64,000 nt of DNA from RGIG2000 sp045540515 (GCA_045540515.1 JAZQHJ010000173.1:6868-70867); one strand, 5' to 3'. Positions 1 to 7,808 are shown, counted from the first letter of the stretch. A program made the numbers and translations. The notes: generated from the sequence alone by a model not told the origin.

Positions 1-56
1 ATAAAAAGCTTATCCTTGAAAACTCGGAGTAAATCTGATTTTAAAAGCCTAGTCAT
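1..56 (-). CDS. ABC-2 type permease, N-terminal fragment (partial)
   Basis: The reverse strand opens with ATG at 56-54 and reads MTRLLKSDLLRVFKDKLF before the window edge. Its start overlaps the stop codon of the upstream ABC ATPase by 8 bp (ATGACTAG). That coupling, together with a basic amphipathic start typical of ABC-2 permeases, suggests the membrane half of the same exporter. Only 18 codons are visible, so the family assignment rests mainly on context. Confidence 0.6.
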   Translation of the reverse strand, partial: MTRLLKSDLLRVFKDKLF

Positions 57-972
57 TTTGTCCACCCCCTATTGTTCTTAAATAGTAGTCCTCAATGCTT
101 GACTTTGTGGTATTGATTGCAGTAATATTAACTCCTGCATTAACAAGCCTTGGAACAATATAGTTAAGGTCAACATCGCCATAAACCTTAGCGCCATTTA
201 CAACTGGCTCAATGTCGTCCGCCTCAAAGCATTCAGCAAGAGCCATAACAAGAGCACCACGATTGTCGCTTTCAAAAAGAGTAAAGTGCCTACATTCGCT
301 TTGTAATTGCTCCGAGGTAATTTCCTTTATAATTCTGCCCTTTGATATAATGCCGTAATTAGTTGCAACAAGAGAAAGCTCTGTAAGAATATGGGATGAA
401 ATAATAAAGGTAATGCCCCTTTCCTTGTTGAGCTTTAAAATGAGCTCACGAATTTCGACAATTCCCGCAGGGTCAAGTCCGTTCATAGGCTCATCAAGAA
501 TAAGCAATTCAACGTCGCCAATAAGAGCCATAGCAATGCCAAGCCTTTGACGCATACCGAGGGAGAAATTACCCGCCTTCTTTGTGTCATTATATAGATA
601 TGAAAGACCAACAAGGTCAAGTGCCCTTGCAATTTTGCTCTCATCATTTATTCCAAGAATACTGCATTGCATTTTTAAGTTCTCGTAGGCACTCATATTA
701 AGATAGATTGACGGAGCCTCAACAATTGCTCCGATTTTGGACCTTGCCTTTAAAATGTCGGGGGACGTGTGCGAAATTCCAAAAAGCTCAAAGCTACCCT
801 CGTCTTGAAAAATAAGGCCAGTGATAACTCTTATAATGGTTGTTTTTCCACTTCCGTTTTCACCAACAAAGCCGTATATATCGCCCCTTGCAACATTCAT
901 AGATACGCCATTTAATGCCTTGTGTGCCTTGAATTTTTTGCAAAGACCGTTGGTTTTTACAATGTATTCCAT
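49..972 (-). CDS. ABC transporter ATP-binding protein, BcrA/bacitracin-export type
   Basis: This 307-aa protein is a single ABC ATPase that would power an exporter with the overlapping downstream permease. Visible are a Walker A motif GENGSGKTT near residue 40, the signature FSLGMRQRLG near 140 and Walker B LLILDEP near 160, followed by the switch-region ISSHIL. The roughly 80-residue C-terminal tail is typical of the BcrA/NatA-like subfamily used for antimicrobial-peptide or lantibiotic export. The start at 972 lies behind a GGGAG ribosome site. The substrate cannot be told from the sequence. No two-component genes are adjacent within the window. Confidence 0.9.
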   Translation of the reverse strand: MEYIVKTNGLCKKFKAHKALNGVSMNVARGDIYGFVGENGSGKTTIIRVITGLIFQDEGSFELFGISHTSPDILKARSKIGAIVEAPSIYLNMSAYENLKMQCSILGINDESKIARALDLVGLSYLYNDTKKAGNFSLGMRQRLGIAMALIGDVELLILDEPMNGLDPAGIVEIRELILKLNKERGITFIISSHILTELSLVATNYGIISKGRIIKEITSEQLQSECRHFTLFESDNRGALVMALAECFEADDIEPVVNGAKVYGDVDLNYIVPRLVNAGVNITAINTTKSSIEDYYLRTIGGGQND

Positions 973-1005
973 AAGTAACTCCCTTTCTTTTATTATTATA
1001 AAAAT

Positions 1006-1034
1006 ATAATAGCATACAAAAAAAGAAAAAACAA
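1006..1034 (-). promoter_or_regulatory. Promoter of the ABC exporter operon
   Basis: On the minus strand a -35 TTGTTT (1034-1029) and an extended -10 TGCTATTAT (TATTAT at 1011-1006) are 17 bp apart, about 35 bp upstream of the ABC ATPase start. Confidence 0.5.
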
Positions 1035-1055
1035 CATATATATTATGAAATTTTC

Positions 1056-1084
1056 TTGAAATAAAGGAAAAGATATGCTATACT
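1056..1084 (+). promoter_or_regulatory. Promoter of the bPH-like membrane protein gene
   Basis: TTGAAA at 1056-1061 and TATACT at 1079-1084 are separated by 17 bp, 34 bp before the ATG at 1118. Confidence 0.75.
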
Positions 1085-1117
1085 TTTATCTAGATAATTT
1101 TAACCTTGGAGATAAAA

Positions 1118-1711
1118 ATGAAAAGCAAAACACAATTTATAGAGCAGGATGAGGTTTTGGAAAGTGAGCTTTATCTTAGCGAAACATATGTTTGCAAGAC
1201 ACAAAAAAGACTATATGTATCAAAGCACACCAAGCGAAGAAAATCCGAAAAGATTGTAAACCTAAATACAGTACAAAGCGTTAGCATTGAGGAGGGCAGA
1301 GAGAAAAGAAGCTCTGGAACTCTTATAACGGGCTTACTCTTTGCAGCAACATCTGCATTCTTTGCATTTAAGGAAAGCTTAAAGCCTGTATTTTTGTCAC
1401 TCTTGTTTATAGGAATAGCTCTTACCATTATAGGTATTATTCTTAAATTGCCAAGATATTATTCAAAGCTAATCATATCTAGCTATGGTCATCCTATTGA
1501 GCTCAGCTTTGAAAAGGTTACAGGCTCACAGGAGGAGCAATTAAAGAAAATGGTTTATTCCACCCTTATTTATACCACTAAGAGGGAAGAATCCGAGCCT
1601 ACTTATGATGCCTCATATGAGGAAAATTTTACACAAATTCCAGTAATTGAGCCAGTAGCACAGCCACAGGAGCAAGAGCAGGAGCAAACCACAGAGGGAG
1701 CAATAATATGA
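1118..1711 (+). CDS. Two-TM membrane protein, bacterial PH-like layout
   Basis: This is a 197-aa protein of unknown function. I start it at ATG 1118 because TTGGAG at 1106-1111 forms its ribosome site; a TTG start at 1106 would sit inside that site. The N-terminal 65 residues form a beta-rich segment with repeated short strands (LYLSETYVCKTQKRLYVS). A two-helix hydrophobic hairpin follows at about 75-115, then a second beta-rich segment and an acidic Gln/Glu-rich tail. A PH-like sheet interrupted by a TM hairpin is common in bacterial bPH proteins, but this assignment is by eye. It has its own promoter and terminator. Confidence 0.75.
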   Translation: MKSKTQFIEQDEVLESELYLSETYVCKTQKRLYVSKHTKRRKSEKIVNLNTVQSVSIEEGREKRSSGTLITGLLFAATSAFFAFKESLKPVFLSLLFIGIALTIIGIILKLPRYYSKLIISSYGHPIELSFEKVTGSQEEQLKKMVYSTLIYTTKREESEPTYDASYEENFTQIPVIEPVAQPQEQEQEQTTEGAII

Positions 1712-1716
1712 TAAAG

Positions 1717-1745
1717 AAGGGGCGATGATATCGCTCCTTTTATTG
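1717..1745 (+). terminator. Rho-independent terminator
   Basis: Stem GGGGCGAT/ATCGCTCC (one G-U pair), 3-nt loop, then TTTTATTGTT. The TTGACA of the next promoter begins directly after it at 1746. Confidence 0.8.
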
Positions 1746-1774
1746 TTGACAAGGGCAAGAATTTTTGGTATAAT
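1746..1774 (+). promoter_or_regulatory. Consensus promoter of TerB-like gene 1
   Basis: Perfect TTGACA (1746-1751) and TATAAT (1769-1774) with a 17-bp spacer, predicting strong constitutive expression. Confidence 0.9.
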
Positions 1775-1808
1775 TATTATAGCAAAACATTTTAAGGAGA
1801 TTTTAAAC

Positions 1809-2414
1809 ATGGCATCTATCGACAAGAATGCACTTATCACCGCTGCTCAACAGGCGTATGACGAGTGCGAAAAGTTCATCGTAGGAACAGCAGAGGTTCT
1901 TGCAAGAAATGCGGATACAAAGGACGCAGAATTACTTCCAAAAGTTTTAATGGAAACATTTGACATCATTCTTCAAGCTTGCTTGCTCAATTCAGCAGTT
2001 AGCGATGGTCAGCTAGAGGAAGAGGAAATTGAGTTTATCAGAAAGGTTACAAAGCACGCAGATCTTCTTGAAAGCGAGGTATATGGCTTCCAAATCAAGG
2101 GCAAAAGGTTCACTTGGGAGGACTACGCAAGGCTTACAACCGAGGAGCAACAGCAAGTAGGTCTTGAAATCACAGCAGTTCTTAAAGAGGCTGTTACAGC
2201 ATTCGTTAAGCTATTTGCTACTGTTGACAAGGTGCTTACAGAGGTTGACTTCCTTGAGCTTCTTCTTGAAAGAGCAATATTCATTTTCCTTGCCCTTGCA
2301 GGAGTTGACGGCGATGACTATGAGTCAGAAATCGTTAAGGCAGAGACCGCTTGGGCTGGCGCAACATTCAAGGTTCTTCTTATGGACACTTGGAGAGAGG
2401 TTACAGGCGAATAA
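1809..2414 (+). CDS. TerB-like protein, paralogue 1 of a tandem family
   Basis: This 201-aa all-helical protein has no signal peptide or membrane segment and is presumably cytoplasmic. The ATG at 1809 follows AAGGAG at 1793-1798; the longer reading from 1725 would run through the promoter and is rejected. Near residue 60 it has the TerB-like pattern LLNSAVSDGQ followed by acidic residues and an E-x-x-x-I helix, and near 165 a second Asp-Gly turn, GVDGDD. Such motifs occur in TerB/DjlA-type helical domains, where the acidic positions have been linked to metal binding. The role here is unknown. It is the first of four paralogues and has its own promoter and terminator. Confidence 0.85.
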   Translation: MASIDKNALITAAQQAYDECEKFIVGTAEVLARNADTKDAELLPKVLMETFDIILQACLLNSAVSDGQLEEEEIEFIRKVTKHADLLESEVYGFQIKGKRFTWEDYARLTTEEQQQVGLEITAVLKEAVTAFVKLFATVDKVLTEVDFLELLLERAIFIFLALAGVDGDDYESEIVKAETAWAGATFKVLLMDTWREVTGE

Positions 2415-2429
2415 TTTTTGCTTACATAA

Positions 2430-2455
2430 AGGAGTCGGCATTGCCGACTCTTTTT
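2430..2455 (+). terminator. Rho-independent terminator after TerB-like gene 1
   Basis: GAGTCGGC (2432-2439) pairs with GCCGACTC (2443-2450) around ATT, followed by five T. Confidence 0.9.
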
Positions 2456-2458
2456 ATA

Positions 2459-2487
2459 TTGACATATTTTTTATTATTTGATATAAT
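2459..2487 (+). promoter_or_regulatory. Consensus promoter of TerB-like genes 2-3
   Basis: Perfect TTGACA (2459-2464) and TATAAT (2482-2487), 17-bp spacer, immediately after the preceding terminator. Confidence 0.9.
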
Positions 2488-2521
2488 TATGGTATAAAAT
2501 CATTTTAAGGAGATACTAAAA

Positions 2522-3124
2522 ATGGCATACTCAAAGGAACAGCTAATTCAAATAGCCAAGGTAAAATATGAGGAGTGTGAGCAGCTTATAACAATGGTTG
2601 CAGATGCACTAAAAAAGAACGTGGATGCTGATTTTGAATCAACCACAGCAATGATTTGCTTTGATATTATTATGCAATCCTGCTTGCTTAATGGTGCGGT
2701 TCATGACGGTCAGCTAGAAAGAACAGAAATAGAGCTTATCAAGAGCATTACAAAATATGCAGACTTACTACCATTTGTAAATGCAGAAATGGTTAAGGAG
2801 GACCCACAGTGGCCAAGCATCGGTTGGAATGATATTGCAACCCTTGAATCAGAGGCACAGCAATCAATTGCACTCATTTCAGCAGCAGTTGTTGTTGACT
2901 ATGCAGATATGTTTGTAAAGATTTTTGCAACAGTTGATAAGATTTTGACGGACACTGACCTGCTTGGACTTATCAACGAAAGAGTATATGCGCTATTTGT
3001 TGCACTTGCAGCCGTTGACGGAGACGACATAAAGACCGATATTGCAAAAAAGGAAACGGTGCGTTCTGTAATTATTTATAATACACTTGTTGCTGATAAG
3101 TGGAAGGAAATCACAGGCGAATAA
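2522..3124 (+). CDS. TerB-like protein, paralogue 2
   Basis: This 200-aa protein is colinear with paralogue 1. They share the N-terminal YEECE helix, LLNGAVHDGQ followed by E-x-E-L-I near residue 65, a YADLL stretch and the C-terminal AVDGDD turn near 163, and both end in WKEITGE or close to it. The start ATG has an AAGGAG ribosome site at -11. Function is unknown. Because it carries the same Asp-Gly pair, it probably keeps whatever ligand or metal site paralogue 1 has. Paralogue 3 follows after 33 bp with no terminator between, so the two are probably co-transcribed. Confidence 0.85.
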   Translation: MAYSKEQLIQIAKVKYEECEQLITMVADALKKNVDADFESTTAMICFDIIMQSCLLNGAVHDGQLERTEIELIKSITKYADLLPFVNAEMVKEDPQWPSIGWNDIATLESEAQQSIALISAAVVVDYADMFVKIFATVDKILTDTDLLGLINERVYALFVALAAVDGDDIKTDIAKKETVRSVIIYNTLVADKWKEITGE

Positions 3125-3157
3125 TGCTTTAAAAAGCGAGTTAAAAGGAGCTTGATT

Positions 3158-3763
3158 ATGTCAATATATTCAAGGGAAACTCTTGAAAGGGTAGCAAACG
3201 AAAGATACGCAGAGTGCGAGGCAATAATTATTGAAATGTCAGACATTGTAAAAACAGTAAGACCTGACTTTTCAACCGATATTGCTCTTGGTCAATACGA
3301 CCTTATTTTACAAGCATGCTTGCTTAATGCTGCCGTAAGCGATGGAGAATTTTTACCAGAGGAAAAGAGCTTTATAATTGAAATTGCCAAGCACGCAGAT
3401 ATTGTACCACTTTTGAACAATGCATTAAAATCGCAAAGAAAAGAGCCTATTGACTGGAATACAATTGATGACCTTGATAAGGACTCTATGAAAAATCTTG
3501 CAATGGTGGCAGGAGTTGTTGTTAAGAGCTACGCAAGGGAGTTTGTTGAAATCTTTGCAGTGGTTGACAAGGTTGTTGAGGAAAAGAGCTATTTTGATTT
3601 AATTTACAAGGCAACGGGACTCATTTTAGTTTGTGTAATGGGCATAGACGGCGATGATTTAAAGGGAGAAAATGCACTTTCTGAGGCAACGGCGGGACTA
3701 AAAATGTTTAATACCCTCGTAAAAAACAGGTGGGAAGAAATTTTAAATGAAAAGAAAAAATAA
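3158..3763 (+). CDS. TerB-like protein, paralogue 3
   Basis: This 201-aa protein starts at ATG 3158, seven bases after AAGGAG (3145-3150); the TTG at 3152 is too close to that site. It keeps the family pattern: YAECE near residue 18, LLNAAVSDGE near 62, HADIV near 85 and GIDGDD near 166. Its middle is shorter on aromatic residues than that of its neighbours. No membrane segment or signal peptide is visible. It shares a transcript with paralogue 2 and ends at a strong terminator. Confidence 0.85.
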   Translation: MSIYSRETLERVANERYAECEAIIIEMSDIVKTVRPDFSTDIALGQYDLILQACLLNAAVSDGEFLPEEKSFIIEIAKHADIVPLLNNALKSQRKEPIDWNTIDDLDKDSMKNLAMVAGVVVKSYAREFVEIFAVVDKVVEEKSYFDLIYKATGLILVCVMGIDGDDLKGENALSEATAGLKMFNTLVKNRWEEILNEKKK

Positions 3764-3788
3764 AAGAACGGCTTAACCGTTCTTTTTT
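3763..3788 (+). terminator. Rho-independent terminator after TerB-like gene 3
   Basis: AAAGAACGG (3763-3771) pairs with CCGTTCTTT (3777-3785), followed by TTT. The stem begins at the stop codon. Confidence 0.85.
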
Positions 3789-3799
3789 ACTCAAATTCG

Positions 3800-3829
3800 T
3801 TGACAAGCAAAGGGAGCTGGTGCTATACT
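3800..3829 (+). promoter_or_regulatory. Promoter of TerB-like gene 4 and the esterase operon
   Basis: TTGACA at 3800-3805 and extended -10 TGCTATACT (TATACT 3824-3829), 18-bp spacer. Confidence 0.8.
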
Positions 3830-3866
3830 GAATTTGTTAGTATATTTTAATATAAAGGAGAAAATT

Positions 3867-4472
3867 ATGGAATATTCTGCAATGGACCATTTGACAAATA
3901 CAGGCAAGGCATATTATGAGTTAAAGGCTCTTGTAATGGATATGGTAAAGGAAATAGGGGACAAAAATCCAAGCTTTACTTATCCTGTTGCAATGGGAGA
4001 GCTGGACATTGTTTTGCAGACAGTGCTATTTTATTCTGCGATTGAGGATGACAAAATCGTTAAGGCTGAAAAGCTCATTATAAAGGAGCTAACAAGCTAT
4101 GAGGACCTTTTAAGCATAATCAATCAGGAGCAGCTCGACCTTGACCCGAATTGGCAGGAGCTTGATTGGACTATGGTTGCATCAATGACCAAGGATGAGC
4201 AAAAGGAAATTGCATCACTTGCACTTGAAATTGCATCAAGCTATGCAAAGGAGCTTGTAACAGCTCTTGCTAGGGCAGATGAGGAAAACAAAAGGGTTAA
4301 TTATCTTGAAAAAATAAACAAGGCAGTAATTGAAATTATAATAGCCTTTTGTGGAATAGACGGTGACAATGTTGAAAGCATAAATGCGGGAAGCGAGTCA
4401 TACGTTGGACTTGTAATTTATAATGAGCTTGTGAATAAAAGGTGGCTTGAAATTACAGGTGAGGAACAATAA
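3867..4472 (+). CDS. TerB-like protein, paralogue 4 (diverged)
   Basis: This 201-aa paralogue has ATG 3867 behind AAAGGAG (3854-3860). It aligns with the other three end to end, but the first Asp-Gly turn is changed: where they have V-x-DG it has IEDDK, and LLN is LFY. The C-terminal turn is GIDGDN rather than DGDD. These changes in the likely ligand-binding acidic turns suggest a changed or lost first site. Unlike the others it is not followed by a terminator; a 55-aa ORF begins 14 bp downstream, so it heads a small operon with an esterase. Confidence 0.85.
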   Translation: MEYSAMDHLTNTGKAYYELKALVMDMVKEIGDKNPSFTYPVAMGELDIVLQTVLFYSAIEDDKIVKAEKLIIKELTSYEDLLSIINQEQLDLDPNWQELDWTMVASMTKDEQKEIASLALEIASSYAKELVTALARADEENKRVNYLEKINKAVIEIIIAFCGIDGDNVESINAGSESYVGLVIYNELVNKRWLEITGEEQ

Positions 4473-4486
4473 GGGGAACAGCGAAA

Positions 4487-4654
4487 ATGGAAGAAAAGCA
4501 CTACCAAGTGTCTAAAATTGAGGGTGAATATGCCTATATTACCAACCTCGAAACAGGGGAAGAGGTATTTATCGCAATGGCTCTTTTGCCCGAGGGCATA
4601 GACATTGGCACTAAGCTGAAATTTGAAATGTTTTCGTATGAAATAGAGGAATAA
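4487..4654 (+). CDS. Small conserved-looking protein (55 aa), unknown
   Basis: A short ORF starts with ATG 4487 (AAGGGGAAC at 4471-4479) and stops at 4652-4654. It begins MEEKHYQVSKIEGEYAYITN and ends with an acidic beta-like segment FEMFSYEIEE. It lies 14 bp after TerB-like gene 4 and 2 bp before the esterase ATG, so it is very likely translated. The alternating hydrophobic pattern suggests a small all-beta, SH3- or OB-like domain. I do not recognise the family. Confidence 0.7.
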   Translation: MEEKHYQVSKIEGEYAYITNLETGEEVFIAMALLPEGIDIGTKLKFEMFSYEIEE

Positions 4655-4656
4655 AA

Positions 4657-5520
4657 ATGAAGAAAATAGCAGTATTTATGCTCTTTGGACAGTCCAACGC
4701 AACAGGACACGCAATGCCAATGGAGGAAAAGGACATAATCAAGGAGCCACTTAAAAACGTTTTTGGACTTAACAGAGAGCCAAACCAAAGCTTTGATACC
4801 GAAAAGCTAAAATTCACGGGATATACAAGCTACGGAATGAACCTTGCAGAAAATCAGGACAACACCTATTCGGTTGCAAACTGTCTTGCAAAAAGATGGC
4901 AGAGTGATATTGATAACGGTGCAGAGCTACCCGACCTTTATATAATTCATATTTCAATTGGCGCACAGGGAATTTATGGAATGTGGAATCCCGACAGACC
5001 GAAAAAGCTAATCCCGGGCAGACTTGGAGATTGCGATATTTCAATGTATCCGCTTGCAATTCACGTTTTAACTCTGTTTAAGAAATTTATGGACGAAAAC
5101 GAAATGGAGCCTGACTACGTCGGTGTTCATTGGAGAGGTGGAGAGCAAGAATTTTGGCAGGGAATACCTCAGCTACAAGATAGACTAAAACCACTTTACG
5201 TAAGACTTATTAACGGCATAAGAGGCGCTGTTTGCGCAGAGGCGCCGTTCGTATTTCACCGTATGCCATTTGTGCAGGTTACAAAAAATGCCGACCCAAC
5301 AGGAAAGTGCTTTGACTCAATGAACTACATAAATGGAGTATTTGAGGAGCTTTCAAACGAAATTCCAAGCGTTAGCGTTTTTGACGTTAGAAGATGCCCG
5401 TTCTATGATGAAAATGCATGGGACTTTGGTATTTTCTGTGGGGATTTAATCCACTATCTTGGCAAAACGAACGACTGGGTTGCACAGGATATTTTAGAGG
5501 AATACAAGAGCAGAAAATAA
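4657..5520 (+). CDS. Sialate O-acetylesterase-like (SASA/SGNH) carbohydrate esterase
   Basis: This 287-aa hydrolase begins almost directly with the GQSN block (FGQSNATG, residues 9-16), whose Ser is the expected nucleophile. Further blocks are HISIGAQG near 100, HWRGGEQEF near 155 and a C-terminal GDLIHY near 265, supplying the Asp/His pair. This architecture fits the SASA family (PF03629), which removes acetyl groups from sialic acid or plant-cell-wall sugars. There is no signal peptide, so it would act on imported glycans, in line with the cytoplasmic glycosidases elsewhere in the window. It is the last gene of the TerB4 transcript and is closed by a strong terminator. Confidence 0.85.
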   Translation: MKKIAVFMLFGQSNATGHAMPMEEKDIIKEPLKNVFGLNREPNQSFDTEKLKFTGYTSYGMNLAENQDNTYSVANCLAKRWQSDIDNGAELPDLYIIHISIGAQGIYGMWNPDRPKKLIPGRLGDCDISMYPLAIHVLTLFKKFMDENEMEPDYVGVHWRGGEQEFWQGIPQLQDRLKPLYVRLINGIRGAVCAEAPFVFHRMPFVQVTKNADPTGKCFDSMNYINGVFEELSNEIPSVSVFDVRRCPFYDENAWDFGIFCGDLIHYLGKTNDWVAQDILEEYKSRK

Positions 5521-5522
5521 GA

Positions 5523-5549
5523 AAAGCGGGCACTACGTGTCCGCTTTTT
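5523..5549 (+). terminator. Terminator of the esterase operon
   Basis: AAAAGCGGGCAC pairs with GTGTCCGCTTTT around TAC, followed by T residues. Confidence 0.85.
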
Positions 5550-5655
5550 ATGTTTTTAATCTGTGCCGACGTTTCGGTTTACGGCATGATTAAGTGCTTT
5601 ACAGATTATTCTGCGCTTTCAACGGTTTTGCTTGAGCTTTCGCACTTATAAAAAG

Positions 5656-5683
5656 AAAAAGCCGACCACGTGGTCGGCTTTTT
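5656..5683. terminator. Bidirectional terminator
   Basis: A perfect palindrome, AAAAAGCCGACCACG with its complement, is flanked by A and T tracts on both sides. It serves the minus-strand serine hydrolase and backs up the plus-strand esterase operon. The roughly 105 bp between this and the preceding terminator show no credible gene. Confidence 0.85.
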
Positions 5684-5684
5684 G

Positions 5685-6836
5685 TTATTCAATGATTTGG
5701 TTTACAAAGTTTTTAATCTTGTTGTGTGTGCAATCGTGCTGTGGGTTGAGCATTTGCTGACCATAAACAATTGCAATATTTTTTTCTGGGTCAACCGAGC
5801 AAAGGAAGCCTGCTGCGCCGTCCCAACCAAATTCGCCAATGGAGCAAAGGTTTCCACCTCTACCAACGCCGATTTTAGTTCTTACGCCAAAGCCATAGCC
5901 ATATTCTGCATTACTCATCCAGCTACTAAAATCCTCATACATTTGAGAGCCAACAGGAAGCGTATTCGTACGCATAAGATTTACACTTGCCTTAGAAAGA
6001 ATTCTTGCGCCATTTAAGCCAAGGCCATAATTTGCAAGAGCTGTTGCAAATTTAACGTAGTCATCAACCGTAGTAACAACGCCAGCTCCACCAGAATCGT
6101 ATTCTTCGCCAAATATGTAATCGTTCTTCTTTTCAACTCTTTCTGGTAGGTTAGTAGAGTAGTTAAAGCGATATTGAGCACACATATTGTCAAGCTGGTC
6201 CTTTGTTGCGTGATAGGTTGAGCTAGTCATTCCGAGAGGGTCAAAGATAACTCTTTTTACATAGTCTGCAAAGCGTTCCCCTGTTGCGACCTCAACAAGA
6301 CGGGCAAGCACGTCGTGGCAAAGGCTGTACTGCCACCTTGTATTAGGCTCAAAGTCAAGACCACGGGAGGCAATAGCCCTTACAATTTCTGCCGTTGGAG
6401 CCTTTGGATTTTTAGCAACAGCCTCCTTAATTTCAGGCATGGAGCAATCATAGTTGAGCCCTGCCGTCATATTAAACAGGTCGTGTATTCTTATTTCACG
6501 AGTGGCATCCTTATATTCAACCGTGCCGTCTGGCTTGATTGATTTGATTTTGACATTTCTAAATTCTCCAAGATACCACCAAAGTGGGTGAGTCATTAAG
6601 AACTTTCCTTCCTCAAATGCGTGAAGTGCAGCTGCACAGCAAATAGGCTTTGAGGCAGAATATATATAGTAGTGCTCAGTTCCCTTCATTTTAATGCCGT
6701 TTTCCTTGTCGGAATAGCCTGTTTGGTAAGAAAAAACCTCTTTTCCCTTATGCCAAACACGTAGGTCAAGTCCTGGCACCTTTTCTCTTACTAAAATTGT
6801 TTCAAGATATTTTTCAAGTGAAGCAAAGGTGTACAT
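5685..6836 (-). CDS. Class C beta-lactamase-family serine hydrolase (EstB-like)
   Basis: This 383-aa protein has the penicillin-binding-protein/class C fold signatures: SASK at residues 60-63 (catalytic Ser and Lys), a Tyr-containing YSLCHDVLARL segment near 170, and a C-terminal FGWDGAAG block near 335 in the position of the KTG/HxG box. It has no signal peptide, unlike true AmpC enzymes, so a cytoplasmic esterase or peptidase is more likely than antibiotic resistance. The start at 6836 follows AAGGAGC. It is monocistronic, with a consensus promoter and a bidirectional terminator. Confidence 0.85.
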   Translation of the reverse strand: MYTFASLEKYLETILVREKVPGLDLRVWHKGKEVFSYQTGYSDKENGIKMKGTEHYYIYSASKPICCAAALHAFEEGKFLMTHPLWWYLGEFRNVKIKSIKPDGTVEYKDATREIRIHDLFNMTAGLNYDCSMPEIKEAVAKNPKAPTAEIVRAIASRGLDFEPNTRWQYSLCHDVLARLVEVATGERFADYVKRVIFDPLGMTSSTYHATKDQLDNMCAQYRFNYSTNLPERVEKKNDYIFGEEYDSGGAGVVTTVDDYVKFATALANYGLGLNGARILSKASVNLMRTNTLPVGSQMYEDFSSWMSNAEYGYGFGVRTKIGVGRGGNLCSIGEFGWDGAAGFLCSVDPEKNIAIVYGQQMLNPQHDCTHNKIKNFVNQIIE

Positions 6837-6877
6837 TGTAAAAGCTCCTTATCGGTTTTTGTATTTTAGACAAATAA

Positions 6878-6906
6878 AGTATAGCATATGAAAAAATTAA
6901 AATCAA
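6878..6906 (-). promoter_or_regulatory. Promoter of the serine hydrolase gene
   Basis: Minus strand: TTGATT (6906-6901), 17-bp spacer, TGC-extended TATACT (6883-6878). Confidence 0.8.
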
Positions 6907-6913
6907 CCTTTTG

Positions 6914-6942
6914 TTGACTATTTTGGACAAGTATGATAAAAT
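6914..6942 (+). promoter_or_regulatory. Promoter of the DUF3737 gene
   Basis: TTGACT (6914-6919), 17-bp spacer, TG-extended TAAAAT (6937-6942). Its -35 lies only 8 bp from that of the divergent hydrolase promoter. Confidence 0.75.
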
Positions 6943-6971
6943 AACACTATCTTGGAACAATAGAGGACAAT

Positions 6972-7805
6972 ATGGATTTTATAGAAAACAAATCATTTGA
7001 TGAGGAAAGAGCATTATACGGCTCACAAAATTTACAAATAGTAAATTGCTCCTTTGACGGAGAGGCTGACGGAGAAAGTGCCTTAAAGGAAAGCTCAAAC
7101 ATTCTTGTGCAAAATTGTTATTTCAATTTAAGATACCCATTTTGGCACATTGATTTTTTGTCCGTTGTTGATAGTGAGCTTACAGAAAATGCAAGAGCTC
7201 CATTTTGGTACACAAATGAGCTTGAAATTGATAATTGTGTCATAAAATCGCCAAAATCCCTAAGGGAGTGTACGAAAATAAGAATAAGCGACTCACAAAT
7301 CAGCTCTGATGAGCTGTGTTGGAGCTGTGAAAGCATTAAGGTTAAGAATAGCACCATAAGCGGTGAATATTTTATGCTAAGGTCAAGGGATATAGAATTT
7401 TACGAAAATACCTTTTTCGGTAAGTATTCCTTCCAGTACATAGAGAATGCAACAATTGAAAATTGCAAGCTGAATACTAAGGACGCACTTTGGCACGCAA
7501 AAAACGTAATCGTGCGAAATTCCGTCATCAAGGGCGAGTATCTTGGCTGGTATAGTGAGAATTTAACATTTGATAATTGCGTAATTATCGGCACTCAGCC
7601 GCTTTGCTACTGCAAGGGGCTTACACTTATAAATTGTGAAATGCGTGAGGCGGACCTTGCATTTGAAAAGAGTGAGGTTGAGGCAAGCCTAACTTGTCCG
7701 ATTATAAGCATAAAAAATCCAAAAAGTGGACATATCAGAGTTCCACTTTATGATGAGCTTATAATGACGGAGCAATCAAGTGTTGTAATTGATACAGAGG
7801 TTTAA
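6972..7805 (+). CDS. DUF3737-type right-handed beta-helix protein
   Basis: The 277-aa protein consists of about ten short parallel beta-helix coils of the form (I/L)-x-N/D-C/S-x-I, such as VNCSF, VQNCYF, IDNCVI, VKNSTI, YENTFF, IENCKL and VRNSVI. This matches the DUF3737 family as I remember it. No signal peptide or catalytic triad is evident, so it is probably cytoplasmic. Asn ladders and stacked Cys/Ser typical of pectate-lyase-like solenoids are visible, but an enzymatic role is unsupported. It is monocistronic between its own promoter and a palindromic terminator. Relatives are usually annotated as hypothetical. Confidence 0.8.
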   Translation: MDFIENKSFDEERALYGSQNLQIVNCSFDGEADGESALKESSNILVQNCYFNLRYPFWHIDFLSVVDSELTENARAPFWYTNELEIDNCVIKSPKSLRECTKIRISDSQISSDELCWSCESIKVKNSTISGEYFMLRSRDIEFYENTFFGKYSFQYIENATIENCKLNTKDALWHAKNVIVRNSVIKGEYLGWYSENLTFDNCVIIGTQPLCYCKGLTLINCEMREADLAFEKSEVEASLTCPIISIKNPKSGHIRVPLYDELIMTEQSSVVIDTEV

Positions 7806-7808
7806 GTC

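Noticed and set aside
1725..1808. Upstream extension of TerB-like protein 1
   Set aside because: It would run through a consensus promoter; the AAGGAG/ATG at 1793-1811 is the evident start.
5550..5655. Possible gene remnant between two terminators
   Set aside because: No start with a ribosome site and no recognisable protein pattern in any frame.
5685..6836. Antibiotic-resistance AmpC beta-lactamase
   Set aside because: There is no signal peptide and the third box is not KTG; the protein fits the EstB-like serine hydrolase group.
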